Positions 20,358-29,279 are shown, counted from the stretch's first letter. The stretch: DNA of 33,295 nucleotides from Campylobacteraceae bacterium (GCA_012519705.1 JAAYPR010000019.1:1-33295); one strand, 5' to 3'. The notes: generated from the letters alone by a model not told the origin. Numbers and translations: made by a program.

Positions 20358-23300
20358 TTATAGTGAGTTTTCTATCAAATTTATTTCATCTTTGGTTAAG
20401 CTGTAAAGCTCATAAACCATCTTATCAATCTCTTTATCGGTTTTATTAATCTCGTTTTGAAGTCTTAAAACTTCGGCTTTGTCGTGTTCAAAAAGTCTTT
20501 GCCACTCATTTTTGAAATTTCTCTCGTCTAGTTTATCAGCAAATTTAATCTTTTTAGCCTTGGTAAGCTCTTTTATAAACTCATCAAATTCCAGCTCCTC
20601 AAAGTTCTGCAATTTAGTTGGAATTTTTTCTAAATTTAGCTCATTTAGGAAATTCTCTTTTGTGCTTTGTAAATTTTGGTTTAAATTTAACAAAATCGTG
20701 GCTAAGCTCTCAAATTTAACCATTTTATCGTTTGGAATTTTTACAATAGGCAAATTTTCTAAAAATGCTTTTTTATATCTAAAACCACTTCCCAAACCAC
20801 CACCTGCATAAAAGTTTTTAAAACAAAAAGTTATAAATTTTGAGTGAAATGAACATAAAAGATATTTTAAATTTTTACCTGTCATTATAAAGCTAGTTGC
20901 TTCGGCATAAAATCTTTCTTTTGTGTCAAGATAAAATTGTGGTGCTTGAACTATCTCACTATAAATAATTTTATCTTTTTCAAATTCATTATAATAAGCT
21001 GTATTGTCTTGAATTTCAAACCATTTATTGTTAGTCTTTTTTCTGCAACCTTTTTCGCCTGATTGATTAAGTTGTGGCATAAATTTATATAGATATTCTT
21101 TTAAGGTTGGATAGTTTTCTATGTCTAAATTTAAACTTGGAAAAGTGCAAATAATCCATAAATTTGCCCATTCATACGAGTATCTTTTTATATCTCTACC
21201 TCTTAAAAGTGGCTTTATGATGGCAGTTGTTTTTCCCTTTTCGTCTATACTTTTACAACTACTTAAAATTTCATCTTTGGTTTTTGTATCAATTATAAAA
21301 GCGTTATTTAATCCTGTTGTAACGCCACGATAAATTGTAATATCCCACTCTTTAAGCGGTGTGCCTTTGTTTTCAATCTTTTGTTTTATACTATTTTCAA
21401 GTGGATTTAAAAATATAAAGCTCTCTTCGCTAAGAGAGTTTTGCGGTAAAATTTGCGGTGTTTCATCTAAATTTGAGCTAAATTTAAAGCTAGAATTTTC
21501 AGAAATTTCTTTTTTAAATATAGTTATAGCACTATCAACCGTTGCATCTTCAAAGACTTGAACTCCGCTAAAATCAACTATACCTTTAACGCTAGAGTTT
21601 TCAAGGATAAATTTCCTTAAATTTGTGCCGTATTTTGCTCTAAAGAATTTATTTGAACAGATAAAGCCTAAGTAGCCACCATTTTTAAGCATTTTTAGCC
21701 CAAGTTCGTAAAAATAAACATATAAATCGGCAGTCCCATTATATACTTCATAAATTTGGCTTAAAGCTTCTTTTTGCTCTTTTATCGCTTCTTGTCTGAC
21801 ATAAGGCGGATTTCCGATGACTATATCAAATGAGCTTTCAGGAAACGGCATATCTAAAAGCGAATTTGAACAAAGAATTTTGTCACTTAGATTTGTTAGA
21901 GTTCGACCTTTTCTTGCTGTGCGTAGCCAAAGGCTTAGTTTGGCGATTTCTACTGCGTCTTTGTTGATATCAACGCCGTAAAGGTTGTTTTCTAAGATAT
22001 CTGTTTCTATGTCATAAAATCCCAAAGCATCACCTTCAAACCCTCTTCTAAGCCTGTCAATTTCGCCGTGTTCTGTGATGAGAAACTCTAAAGCTTGGTT
22101 TAGAAATGCACCACTTCCACACGCTGGGTCAAGGATTTTTAAATTTAACAAAAATTTGCGGTAAGCGTGGATATTTGCTAGAGTTTGGCTCTCTTTTTTG
22201 GTTAGTCTTTTAGGGTTTTTAGGAATTTCTATGTTATGCAAGTTTAGCTCATCTTTTTTGTTTTCGCAAATTTTACCTAAGGTGTTTTCTACGATATACT
22301 TTGTGATATATTCAGGTGTGTAGAAAATGCCATCTTTCTTGCGTTTGGTCTTGGTTTTGTCAAAGTCCTTGTTCTCAATCTCTGCTTGAAGTTCTTCTAA
22401 ATCAGTCAAACTTTGTTCAAAAATATGCCCCAAAATATTAACCGAAATTTCACTTGCAAAGTCGTAGTTGCTCAAAGCTTTGGCATTTAAGGCGTCATCA
22501 TCTATGATGAGGTTGTCAAGTTCAAGGTCTTTGGCAAAAAGTCCGCCGTTATAGGCTGGAATTTCTAGCTTGTCGTTACCTAAATTTATAGCTTCAAAGT
22601 AGATTTTATAGTATCCATAAAGCGAAACATTGAAAATATCTTGCTCGTGGCGTTTTTTTATCTCATTGATTGTATTTGGTTTAAGTAGCCCTCTATCTTC
22701 GGCAAATAGGATGAAAATAATGCGGTCGCAAAGCTTTGAAGTGTGGTTTAAAAGCCTCTCTTTTGGAATTTGCTCGTTGTTTTTAACTAAGTTATCAAAT
22801 AAATTTAACCTAAAATTTGAGTAGTCTTTGTAGAGATTTTTAGAAATTTCGTTATCAAAGTTGGTTGAGCGTTCTTTTAAAACTAGCGGGATATCTTTGG
22901 AAATGCTATCAAAGCTAAGAAGTAGGTAAAGCTCTTTAAACTCATCAAAACTCATGCTAAACAGGCCAAACTCTCTAAACTCAACTTTTTTATCTATATA
23001 AAAGCGAAGTTTTTCAAAGTTTGAAGTGATGATATAGCGTGAGTTTGAGTGAGAGTTGTGGTAGTTGAAGGCTTGAGACTCTATGCTTTTAAGCTCTTTT
23101 GTCGTGGTGTCTTTTAGCTCTATGACGCCTATAACGGCGTTATCTTTTATGATGACGGCGTCAGCTTTTTTAGCGTCGGTTTCGTTTTTCATCTCTCTTT
23201 TTAAGTTGAAATTTGCTGGGTCTGTGGTGTCAAGAGTGTATCCTAGGCAGTTTTCAAATATCTCTTTTAAAAAGCCATCTTGATAAACCTCTTCTTTGAA

Positions 23301-23414
23301 GGTTTTTATCGCTTCGCTTTTGGCTTGGTAGAGTTTTAGGTTTTCATAAGCGGTGGCAAGGGCTTTGGTGTCAAGTTTTTGGATAAAGGTTTTAATGATT
23401 TTAGGTTGAAACAT
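20358..23414 (-). CDS. Type IIG restriction-modification enzyme (fused endonuclease and N6-adenine methyltransferase)
   Basis: A 1018-residue single-chain enzyme of the Eco57I-like kind. The N-terminal nuclease domain shows a PD-(D/E)xK core with D85 in KKADAVII and E99-L-K101 in GVIELK. The methyltransferase part has the AdoMet motif LDPACGSGAFLN near 427-438 and the catalytic NPPY at 535-538, typical of adenine-N6 methylation. A helical stretch with KDGIFYTPEYITKYIV precedes it. The C-terminal third (from about 690, with WDITIYRGVTTGLNNAFI) is the target-recognition domain. All parts look intact, and I see no long homopolymer that would make it phase-variable. The recognition site cannot be read from sequence. 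Confidence 0.93.
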   Translation of the reverse strand: MFQPKIIKTFIQKLDTKALATAYENLKLYQAKSEAIKTFKEEVYQDGFLKEIFENCLGYTLDTTDPANFNLKREMKNETDAKKADAVIIKDNAVIGVIELKDTTTKELKSIESQAFNYHNSHSNSRYIITSNFEKLRFYIDKKVEFREFGLFSMSFDEFKELYLLLSFDSISKDIPLVLKERSTNFDNEISKNLYKDYSNFRLNLFDNLVKNNEQIPKERLLNHTSKLCDRIIFILFAEDRGLLKPNTINEIKKRHEQDIFNVSLYGYYKIYFEAINLGNDKLEIPAYNGGLFAKDLELDNLIIDDDALNAKALSNYDFASEISVNILGHIFEQSLTDLEELQAEIENKDFDKTKTKRKKDGIFYTPEYITKYIVENTLGKICENKKDELNLHNIEIPKNPKRLTKKESQTLANIHAYRKFLLNLKILDPACGSGAFLNQALEFLITEHGEIDRLRRGFEGDALGFYDIETDILENNLYGVDINKDAVEIAKLSLWLRTARKGRTLTNLSDKILCSNSLLDMPFPESSFDIVIGNPPYVRQEAIKEQKEALSQIYEVYNGTADLYVYFYELGLKMLKNGGYLGFICSNKFFRAKYGTNLRKFILENSSVKGIVDFSGVQVFEDATVDSAITIFKKEISENSSFKFSSNLDETPQILPQNSLSEESFIFLNPLENSIKQKIENKGTPLKEWDITIYRGVTTGLNNAFIIDTKTKDEILSSCKSIDEKGKTTAIIKPLLRGRDIKRYSYEWANLWIICTFPSLNLDIENYPTLKEYLYKFMPQLNQSGEKGCRKKTNNKWFEIQDNTAYYNEFEKDKIIYSEIVQAPQFYLDTKERFYAEATSFIMTGKNLKYLLCSFHSKFITFCFKNFYAGGGLGSGFRYKKAFLENLPIVKIPNDKMVKFESLATILLNLNQNLQSTKENFLNELNLEKIPTKLQNFEELEFDEFIKELTKAKKIKFADKLDERNFKNEWQRLFEHDKAEVLRLQNEINKTDKEIDKMVYELYSLTKDEINLIENSL

Positions 23415-23601
23415 GCTCTTTCTTTTTTCATGAATTTTTTAGTATTTTAGCGAGTTTTTGTTAAATTCTCTAATTGTCATCGCCTTACAATAGCGATAAT
23501 AGCTAAATTTAAGATGTGTATTGATTTATTAAGCTATCAAAATAACCTAGAATTTATAATATTGTAACTATAATTATTAAAATTTAAAAAAGGTAAATGA
23601 T

Positions 23602-24201
23602 ATGGGAAATTTGTATAAATTTTTGGCTGGACTGGTAGTAGTTTTTGTTATTTTTGCTATTTCTTTTATGACAAGTTACAATAAAATTCCAACTCTTGAT
23701 GAAAATGTAGTAGCAAAATGGTCGCAAGTTGAAAACCAGTATAAAAGGCGTGCAGATTTAGTACCAAATTTAGTTAGCGTGGTTCAGGGCTATGCAAAGC
23801 ATGAAAAAACTACGTTAAATGAGGTAGTTGAAGCAAGAAGTAAGGCGATATCTATAAAAGTAGATGCCCAGTCTTTGAGTAATCCTGAAGCGATTAAAGC
23901 GTATAGTGAAGCTCAAGGTGCGTTAGGTTCGGCACTATCAAGACTTATAATGCTAACTGAGAACTATCCTGAACTTAAAGCAAATGAGAATTTTTTAGAG
24001 CTTCAATCACAACTTGAAGGCACAGAAAACCGAATCGCAGTTGCAAGAAAAGACTACATTGAGGCGACAAAAGAGTTCAATCTCGCCCTTAGAACTATAC
24101 CGACAAAATTTATCGCTAAAATGTTTTTCCCAGATTTGAAGCCAAAAGAGCCATTTAGCGTAACAGCTGAAGAAAAAGCAGTGCCGAAAGTTGAGTTTTG
24201 A
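23602..24201 (+). CDS. lemA: LemA family protein
   Basis: A 199-residue protein with an N-terminal membrane helix (about 7-24) and the LemA core: YNKIPTLDENVVAKWSQVEN, then QYKRRADLVPNLVSVVQGYA with the family-typical RRxDLxPNL, and a long helical bundle with ENRIAVARKDYIEATKEFN. The family is membrane-anchored with a largely helical external part. Its function is not firmly known, but it often sits next to TPM-domain genes, as here. The ribosome binding site AAAAAGGTAAATGAT precedes the ATG. Confidence 0.94.
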   Translation: MGNLYKFLAGLVVVFVIFAISFMTSYNKIPTLDENVVAKWSQVENQYKRRADLVPNLVSVVQGYAKHEKTTLNEVVEARSKAISIKVDAQSLSNPEAIKAYSEAQGALGSALSRLIMLTENYPELKANENFLELQSQLEGTENRIAVARKDYIEATKEFNLALRTIPTKFIAKMFFPDLKPKEPFSVTAEEKAVPKVEF

Positions 24202-24659
24202 AATACCTAACGCAAACTCAAAAAGATGAAATTTTAGAGTTAATTAGGCTTGTAGAAAGCAGGAGTAGTGCTGAACTCGTTGCGGTTGTGGCTAAGCAGA
24301 GTTTGCTTTTTTATAGACTCTATCCTGCAAGTCTTAGAAAAAAGCTATTAAGAAATAGAGCGAAAAAACTCTTTTTAAATCACAGGCTTGATAAGACTGA
24401 AAATAGGCTTGGAGTTATGTTTTTTGTAAGCATAGCTGAGCGTCAGGTGGAGATAGTTGCAGATATTGGGATTGGCACAAAAATTTCAGATGCTTTTTGG
24501 CAAGATATTGCTAATGAGTTTATAGAGTTTGTAAAGCGTGATGAGTTTGGAGCTGGCTTAAAGTATGCGATTAGCAAAAGCTTGGCAATGCTAACCCAGA
24601 AATTTCCTATCAGCGATAGTGATAAGAATGAACTAAGTGATGAGGTAGTTGAGATTTGA
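24198..24659 (+). CDS. TPM-domain protein, short form
   Basis: A 153-residue protein of the TPM (YgcG-like) domain family: QTQKDEILELIRLVESRSSAE at the start, then RLGVMFFVSIAERQVEIVAD with the family-typical IxxxxRxVxIxAD, and GIGTKISDAFWQDI. It has no signal peptide and only a mildly hydrophobic stretch near 34-46. The start is TTG at 24198 within the lemA stop (TTGA), so it depends on coupling. It lies between lemA and a second, exported TPM protein. Confidence 0.88.
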   Translation: MKYLTQTQKDEILELIRLVESRSSAELVAVVAKQSLLFYRLYPASLRKKLLRNRAKKLFLNHRLDKTENRLGVMFFVSIAERQVEIVADIGIGTKISDAFWQDIANEFIEFVKRDEFGAGLKYAISKSLAMLTQKFPISDSDKNELSDEVVEI

Positions 24660-25402
24660 AAAAGTTGATTTTATGGGCGGTTTTTGCTACTTTTTTGGTT
24701 GCTGGGATAGCTTATCCAAATTTAAGTGGTAGGGTTGTTGATGAGGCTGGAATTTTACCCAGTAAGACATACTCGGAGCTAACAGCAAAAATTTCACTAT
24801 ATGAACAAAACTCTACAAATCAATTTGTCGTTGTAACGCTTAAATCCTTGCAAGGAATGAGTATAGATGAGTATAGTTTAAACCTTGCAAGAAAGTGGGA
24901 AATAGGGCAAAAAGGTAGTGATAATGGTGTTTTGCTCGTTGTCGCACCAAATGAAAGAAAAGTTAGAATTGAGGTTGGATACGGACTAGAAGGCAAACTA
25001 ACTGACGCAAGAGCAAGTAAAATCATAAACAGCGTTATAATTCCAGAGTTTAAAGATGGAAATTTTGCAAAAGGCATACAAAACGGGGCGGACGAAATTC
25101 TAGTCATTATAAACTCTGATGAGGAGTTTTTAAAAGCTGAAGATGAAAAAGAGGCTTTAGTTACTGTAATTCTTGGGCTACTTTTTTTGATTTTTTCATA
25201 CTATTTGTATAGAAAATTTAGAGAGATAATAGCCGATATTGACTTTGAAACCGATACTTATAGGTATAGCGGAAGTTCTGGAAATAGCAGTTCTAGAAGT
25301 AGTAGTTATGAGAGCAGAAGCTATGGAAGCAGTAGCTCTAGGAGTAGTTTTCGCGGTGGCGGGGGTAGTTTTGGTGGAGGCGGTGCTAGTGGGAGTTGGT
25401 AG
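24656..25402 (+). CDS. TPM-domain membrane protein with Gly/Ser-rich tail (YgcG-like)
   Basis: A 248-residue protein: signal peptide or anchor at 1-18, TPM domain at about 22-155 (VVDEAGILPSKTYSELTAKI, then KGSDNGVLLVVAPNERKVRI and VGYGLEGKLTDARASKII), a membrane helix at about 168-185, and a C-terminal tail made almost only of Ser, Gly, Arg and Tyr, ending FGGGGASGSW. This end is typical of YgcG-like proteins. The start is TTG, again inside the previous stop (TTGA). It completes the lemA-TPM-TPM set. Confidence 0.9.
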   Translation: MKKLILWAVFATFLVAGIAYPNLSGRVVDEAGILPSKTYSELTAKISLYEQNSTNQFVVVTLKSLQGMSIDEYSLNLARKWEIGQKGSDNGVLLVVAPNERKVRIEVGYGLEGKLTDARASKIINSVIIPEFKDGNFAKGIQNGADEILVIINSDEEFLKAEDEKEALVTVILGLLFLIFSYYLYRKFREIIADIDFETDTYRYSGSSGNSSSRSSSYESRSYGSSSSRSSFRGGGGSFGGGGASGSW

Positions 25403-25456
25403 TTAAAGGACTGTGAGCGGATATTTTAACTAAAACAAGACACTAGTTAAACTAAA

Positions 25457-25478
25457 AAAGGCGTTTTAAAACGCCTTT
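25457..25478. terminator. Bidirectional palindromic terminator
   Basis: A perfect 22-base palindrome (AAAGGCGTTTT then AAAACGCCTTT), with A-runs before and T-rich sequence after, between the converging TPM and acyltransferase genes. It can serve both strands. Confidence 0.8.
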
Positions 25479-25486
25479 AATTAAAG

Positions 25487-26527
25487 TTAATTTACAGTAT
25501 TTGTCTCTTTTTTAGCTTTAAAATTTTCTACTGATATTAGGATTTTATCCCATACATAAATTCTTAACTTATCTACATAAACAGAGCCCAAAAATACTGC
25601 TATTAAAAACAAGAAATTTAGAGTGTAAAATGCAAAATATCCGTAGTTTTCGTGCAAGTTTTTAATAAACCCTATAAAATGAAGAACTAAATTTGGGTTT
25701 GTGTGAATCAGATAAACCGCAAACGCTGACGCACCACACCAGTTAATAAATCTGTTTTGGAAGCTGATTTTAGTAAAAAATAGAAACAAAAACAAAGATG
25801 CCAAAATAACGTTTGGAGCACAGTAGTAAAGGTAGCTACTAGTTGCATCAAAGTTATTTGTATAGATTAAAAACTGCACCATAAAGATAGTTATACCAAA
25901 GTAAATTCCCAAGTCTATATATTTATCCAAAGTGCTAAATTTAGGACTATAAAGCCTGATATATCTAGCCAACATATAAAGTCCGATAAATGACATAGTT
26001 GAGTAACCTCTATCAAAAAGCCTTGGAGTGTTTAGATACCAGCCAAAAAACAGTTCAAACGCAAAGTATGAAATCAGCATGGTTTCAAAGGTTTTTTTGT
26101 TGGCAGACTCTATGAAGCCGTTTAAAATAGGTGCAAGCATATAAAGCCCTAAATACGCAGGAACAAACCACGCTAAATCAACCAAACCAAAGCACTGTTT
26201 TATGCCTCTAACAGACAGCTCGCTAATGCCTATGATAAGTGAAAAAACATAGACTAAAATGTATAAAAAGAAACATTGAAACAAAAGCGTAAGAACACTT
26301 TTAACCTTAGGTCTGATGCCAAACCAGCCAGAAATCAGTATGAAAAGATTCACACAAGCTATGGCTAAAAGTTCTAGTACGATTTGTGTTTTTCCATCAA
26401 GTGGGTTTTGCTCTAAATACTCAGCTGTCGGAGCTCCAAGTGCGAAGTACATAGAGTGCACTACTAAAACTAAAAACATAGCCAAATTTCTAAGTAGTTC
26501 GATGTTTGAGTTTCTCTCTTTTGCCAT
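25487..26527 (-). CDS. Membrane acyltransferase family 3 (OafA/WecH-like)
   Basis: A 346-residue protein with about ten membrane helices. The start NIELLRNLAMFLVLVVHSMYF carries the family pattern with a conserved Arg and the His of the catalytic region. Such proteins transfer acetyl or other acyl groups to sugars of surface polysaccharides or lipids. The substrate is unknown. The ribosome binding site AAAAGGAAATTT precedes the ATG. It is the last gene of a minus-strand run behind an acetyltransferase-like gene. Confidence 0.88.
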   Translation of the reverse strand: MAKERNSNIELLRNLAMFLVLVVHSMYFALGAPTAEYLEQNPLDGKTQIVLELLAIACVNLFILISGWFGIRPKVKSVLTLLFQCFFLYILVYVFSLIIGISELSVRGIKQCFGLVDLAWFVPAYLGLYMLAPILNGFIESANKKTFETMLISYFAFELFFGWYLNTPRLFDRGYSTMSFIGLYMLARYIRLYSPKFSTLDKYIDLGIYFGITIFMVQFLIYTNNFDATSSYLYYCAPNVILASLFLFLFFTKISFQNRFINWCGASAFAVYLIHTNPNLVLHFIGFIKNLHENYGYFAFYTLNFLFLIAVFLGSVYVDKLRIYVWDKILISVENFKAKKETNTVN

Positions 26528-26537
26528 AAATTTCCTT

Positions 26538-27071
26538 TTATAAATTTTTTATCATTTTAGCGTAAATTTCGCCGTAAAAGTCTAAATTTATAGCTTTTTC
26601 AAAGCCAAATTTAGTATAAATTTCAGGTGTTAGTGTTATGAGACTTACTTTTTTAAAGCCAGCTTCTTTTGCTAAACTAAAAGCTTCATTCATCAACGCT
26701 TTAAAGTAGCCCTGTCCCCTAAACTTTGGTAAAACTGCGATACTATCTATATAAAACTCATCATCTTCGCACTCTTTTAAGATAAGCTCTTTGCCAAGGC
26801 TTTTTAGTCTCTCATTTAAAACCATATCTAAAAAGTCGCTTTCATATCCAGCATATACACACATCGCGGCACAAATTTGAAAGTCCTTCTCATATAATAA
26901 AACATTTTCAAAAGAGAGTCTGTTGTTTCTAGCTTTGAAAAAACGCTCAAAAACTTCCATCTTTTTTTGTGGCTCGCTCTCGCCAAAGATCACTTCTGTA
27001 AACTCACTCATCGCAAGCTCTAAAACTTTTACACACTCTTTTGCATCATTTGGCGTAGCTTTTCTTATCAT
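26538..27071 (-). CDS. GNAT-family N-acetyltransferase
   Basis: A 177-residue protein with the GNAT fold: an N-terminal MIRKATPNDAKEC start, the core strand FYIDSIAVLPKFRGQGYFKAL with the acetyl-CoA loop R-G-Q-G-Y, and the later KKVSLITLTPEIYTKFGFE. The acceptor substrate is unknown. I chose the ATG at 27071, preceded by TAAGGATAAAAAAC. The longer frame from 27131 would add 20 unrelated residues and overlap rnhB. Confidence 0.9.
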   Translation of the reverse strand: MIRKATPNDAKECVKVLELAMSEFTEVIFGESEPQKKMEVFERFFKARNNRLSFENVLLYEKDFQICAAMCVYAGYESDFLDMVLNERLKSLGKELILKECEDDEFYIDSIAVLPKFRGQGYFKALMNEAFSLAKEAGFKKVSLITLTPEIYTKFGFEKAINLDFYGEIYAKMIKNL

Positions 27072-27123
27072 GTTTTTTATCCTTAATTGAATTTGCCTTA
27101 AATTTGCTTTAATAAATTTATTC

Positions 27124-27684
27124 TCAATCAAAAAGTGTTTTTTCTAAAGCTTTTATTTTATAACTTCTTCTGTGAAACTCTGTGTAACCGTAGGTTTTGA
27201 TGAGGTCGATGTGTCTCTTTGTCGCATAGCCTTTATGTTTTAAAAACTCAAACTCAGGGTATTTTGCGTCTGCTTTTTTTAGGTTTTCATCTCTTGTATG
27301 CTTTGCTAAGATACTTGCAGCACTTACTTCTTTTACTTTTGCGTCTGCTTTTATCATGGTTTTTAGCTTTTCGACTCCAAATTTAGAGTTGCCATCAAAG
27401 ATAAGTTCATAGTTTCTAAAATACTCAGCTATTTCACTAAGTCCTAAATTTAGACATTTACTAAGTCCTAGCTCATCAACTTCTTGGCTTGTAAAAGTTA
27501 CTATTTTGTATTTAGAGTCCCCACAAATTTCGCTAAAAAGCTTGGCTCTTTGTTTGGAAGTTAGCTTTTTACTATCATCTAAACCTTGAATTTCGCTATT
27601 TAAAACAACCCCAGCTATACATAAATCCCCAGCCAAACACCCCCTGCCTGCTTCATCTATACCACAAATCATTTTTTCACTCAT
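27124..27684 (-). CDS. rnhB: Ribonuclease HII
   Basis: A 186-residue enzyme that removes RNA from DNA-RNA hybrids and single ribonucleotides from DNA. The signature GIDEAGRG (D10, E11) opens the protein, and LIFDGNSKFG and VSAASILAKHTRDE complete the acidic active site. Length is normal. The start follows a run of seven G (27695 to 27689 on the minus strand), which also contains the last base of the preceding stop codon and must serve as ribosome binding site. Confidence 0.97.
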   Translation of the reverse strand: MSEKMICGIDEAGRGCLAGDLCIAGVVLNSEIQGLDDSKKLTSKQRAKLFSEICGDSKYKIVTFTSQEVDELGLSKCLNLGLSEIAEYFRNYELIFDGNSKFGVEKLKTMIKADAKVKEVSAASILAKHTRDENLKKADAKYPEFEFLKHKGYATKRHIDLIKTYGYTEFHRRSYKIKALEKTLFD

Positions 27685-27694
27685 AAATCCCCCC

Positions 27695-28765
27695 CTACAA
27701 GCTCAACGCATACTGCCAAAACGGCACTACGTGGCATTTTACACTGTCTATATTTAGGCTTGCTTCATTTCCCATTGTGATGATAAAAAGCTCTTTTATA
27801 TCGAGCTCTTTTAGCTTTGGAAGGATTTTTTTAAACCTTAAAAAGATAAACTCCGTCGTTGTAAAAGGGATGATGAGAAAGCCACTATTTAGGTTTGGAG
27901 CGTAAAAGTCAAGCTCATCTGTAAAAAACAGCTCTTCATTTAGCTTTAAAAGTTCGCAAAAGAAAGTGTTTGCAAGTTTTTTTGAAAACTCTTTTTTATA
28001 GTTTAAACTATCAGAAAATGAAAAATCCCCAAAATAAAGCCTTCTTAGAGTAGAGTTAAGCTTAGGTAGGAAATAGATTAAATCCTCATCTTCAAATTTA
28101 TCTACCGCACTGTAAACGCTATCTTTTGAGATTTTATACTCATCTTTTAAATTTAAGTAAACCTTGTTAGCACTAAAGCTGGAGTCGGTAAATTTAGCAC
28201 TCTCAACTAAGACTAAAAGCTCGGTTTTATCATAGTTTGAACGGAGGTTATTTTGCACAAAATCAACTCTGTGAAACGCTCTTTTAAGTCCATTTCCACG
28301 CTTTAAAAACTCACTGAAATTCGCCCCTAAATCACTTCCTTTTCCGGCAAATCCAAGATACTCTTCAAAGTCAAGCCCACGTAAAACAAGCTCGCTAAAA
28401 CCATCAATAAACAAAGAGTTTTGTTTAGTTGTAACTACTATTTTTTCTAAGTTCAAAGTAGGAAGCAGGCTTAAAATAGCTTCGTGTTCACGGCTTAAAT
28501 TATCAAGTGCTAAAGCTTTTATTTTTGGATTTTTCTCTACAAATTTTGCTAAGTTTAAACTACTTAGTTCAACTCTAAAATCTTCTAAATTTAGATATAG
28601 AAGTTCTGCGTTTTTATACTCTTTTAAGCTTCCAAGCAAAAGATAGCTTTTACCAACGTTTGTAGCACCTTTGATAATGGTTTTAGTGTCTTCTATTTTA
28701 ACTTTTCTCTCTATAAATTTATCAACCACCGGTGGATTTTCATAAAAAAACTCTAAATTTTTCAT
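27695..28765 (-). CDS. AAA-type ATP-binding protein (DUF4143/AAA_14-like)
   Basis: A 356-residue protein with an unusual but usable P-loop (GATNVGKSYLL near 33-43), a Walker B-like ALALDNLS near 85-92, and a sensor-like IVVTTKQNS. The second half holds a winged-helix-like part (DEYKISKDSVYSAVDKFEDE near 208-227) and a strand-rich end. It belongs to the group of small predicted ATPases of unclear role. Its gene heads the minus-strand run with rnhB. It seems to lack a ribosome binding site, and the promoter lies so close that the mRNA may be leaderless. Confidence 0.75.
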   Translation of the reverse strand: MKNLEFFYENPPVVDKFIERKVKIEDTKTIIKGATNVGKSYLLLGSLKEYKNAELLYLNLEDFRVELSSLNLAKFVEKNPKIKALALDNLSREHEAILSLLPTLNLEKIVVTTKQNSLFIDGFSELVLRGLDFEEYLGFAGKGSDLGANFSEFLKRGNGLKRAFHRVDFVQNNLRSNYDKTELLVLVESAKFTDSSFSANKVYLNLKDEYKISKDSVYSAVDKFEDEDLIYFLPKLNSTLRRLYFGDFSFSDSLNYKKEFSKKLANTFFCELLKLNEELFFTDELDFYAPNLNSGFLIIPFTTTEFIFLRFKKILPKLKELDIKELFIITMGNEASLNIDSVKCHVVPFWQYALSL

Positions 28766-28772
28766 AGGGCAA

Positions 28773-28778
28773 ATTATA
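28773..28778 (-). promoter_or_regulatory. -10 box immediately before the AAA-type gene
   Basis: Minus-strand TATAAT (GCTATAATTT). Counting about six or seven bases on, transcription would start at or just before the ATG at 28765. Confidence 0.65.
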
Positions 28779-28879
28779 GCATTCTATCCTTAAAAAAAGG
28801 ACAATACTATCAAATTTGCTCTAAATTTATAAATTATCCTTTTTAAAAGGAAAGAAAATGAGTAAATTTGATAAATTCC

Positions 28880-28908
28880 TTGACTTGAAAAAACTTTTTC
28901 TATATAAT
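28880..28908 (+). promoter_or_regulatory. Sigma70 promoter of the S10 ribosomal operon
   Basis: TTGACT at 28880-28885 and TATAAT at 28903-28908 with a spacer of 17 bases. Transcription would start near 28915, about 53 bases before rpsJ. Confidence 0.88.
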
Positions 28909-28928
28909 CACACTCTTTTAAGTAAAAG

Positions 28929-28943
28929 GTCACGCGTTGTGAC
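28929..28943 (+). promoter_or_regulatory. Leader hairpin before rpsJ
   Basis: GTCAC-GCGTT-GTGAC, a perfect five-pair hairpin in the 5' leader, 24 bases before the ATG. It may protect the RNA or be part of ribosomal-protein feedback. Confidence 0.45.
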
Positions 28944-28967
28944 AAGTTCTTTAACGAAGGAAAAACC

Positions 28968-29279
28968 ATGGAAAAAATCAGGTTAAAGCTAAAAGCTTAC
29001 GACCATAGAGTTTTAGACAGAACAGTTGCGGCAATCGTAGAAGCCGTCAAAAGAACAGGTGCGGATGTTAGAGGTCCAGTGCCACTACCTACAAAAATCA
29101 AACGCTATACAGTTTTGAAATCACCACACGTTAACAAAGATTCAAGAGAGCAGTTTGAGATAAGAATTCACACTCGTATGCTTGATATCGTAGCAGCGAC
29201 TCCAGAGACAGTTGATTCATTAACTAAACTAGACTTAGCTCCAGAAGTTAATGTTGAAGTTCGTGCGATGGGTAAATAA
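28968..29279 (+). CDS. rpsJ: Ribosomal protein uS10
   Basis: A 103-residue protein with the complete uS10 pattern: [40 protein letters not shown] and [12 protein letters not shown]. It is part of the 30S head and also of antitermination complexes (NusE). It heads the S10 operon, and the ribosome binding site is GAAGGAAAAACC. Confidence 0.98.
   Translation: MEKIRLKLKAYDHRVLDRTVAAIVEAVKRTGADVRGPVPLPTKIKRYTVLKSPHVNKDSREQFEIRIHTRMLDIVAATPETVDSLTKLDLAPEVNVEVRAMGK

Noticed and set aside
25307-25402. G-rich repeats at the end of the second TPM gene as a phase-variable tract
   Set aside because: The G runs are short and interrupted; they encode the Gly/Ser tail typical of the family.
27072-27131. 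Longer start for the GNAT gene
   Set aside because: It would overlap rnhB and add residues outside the GNAT fold; ATG at 27071 has AAGGAT at the right distance.
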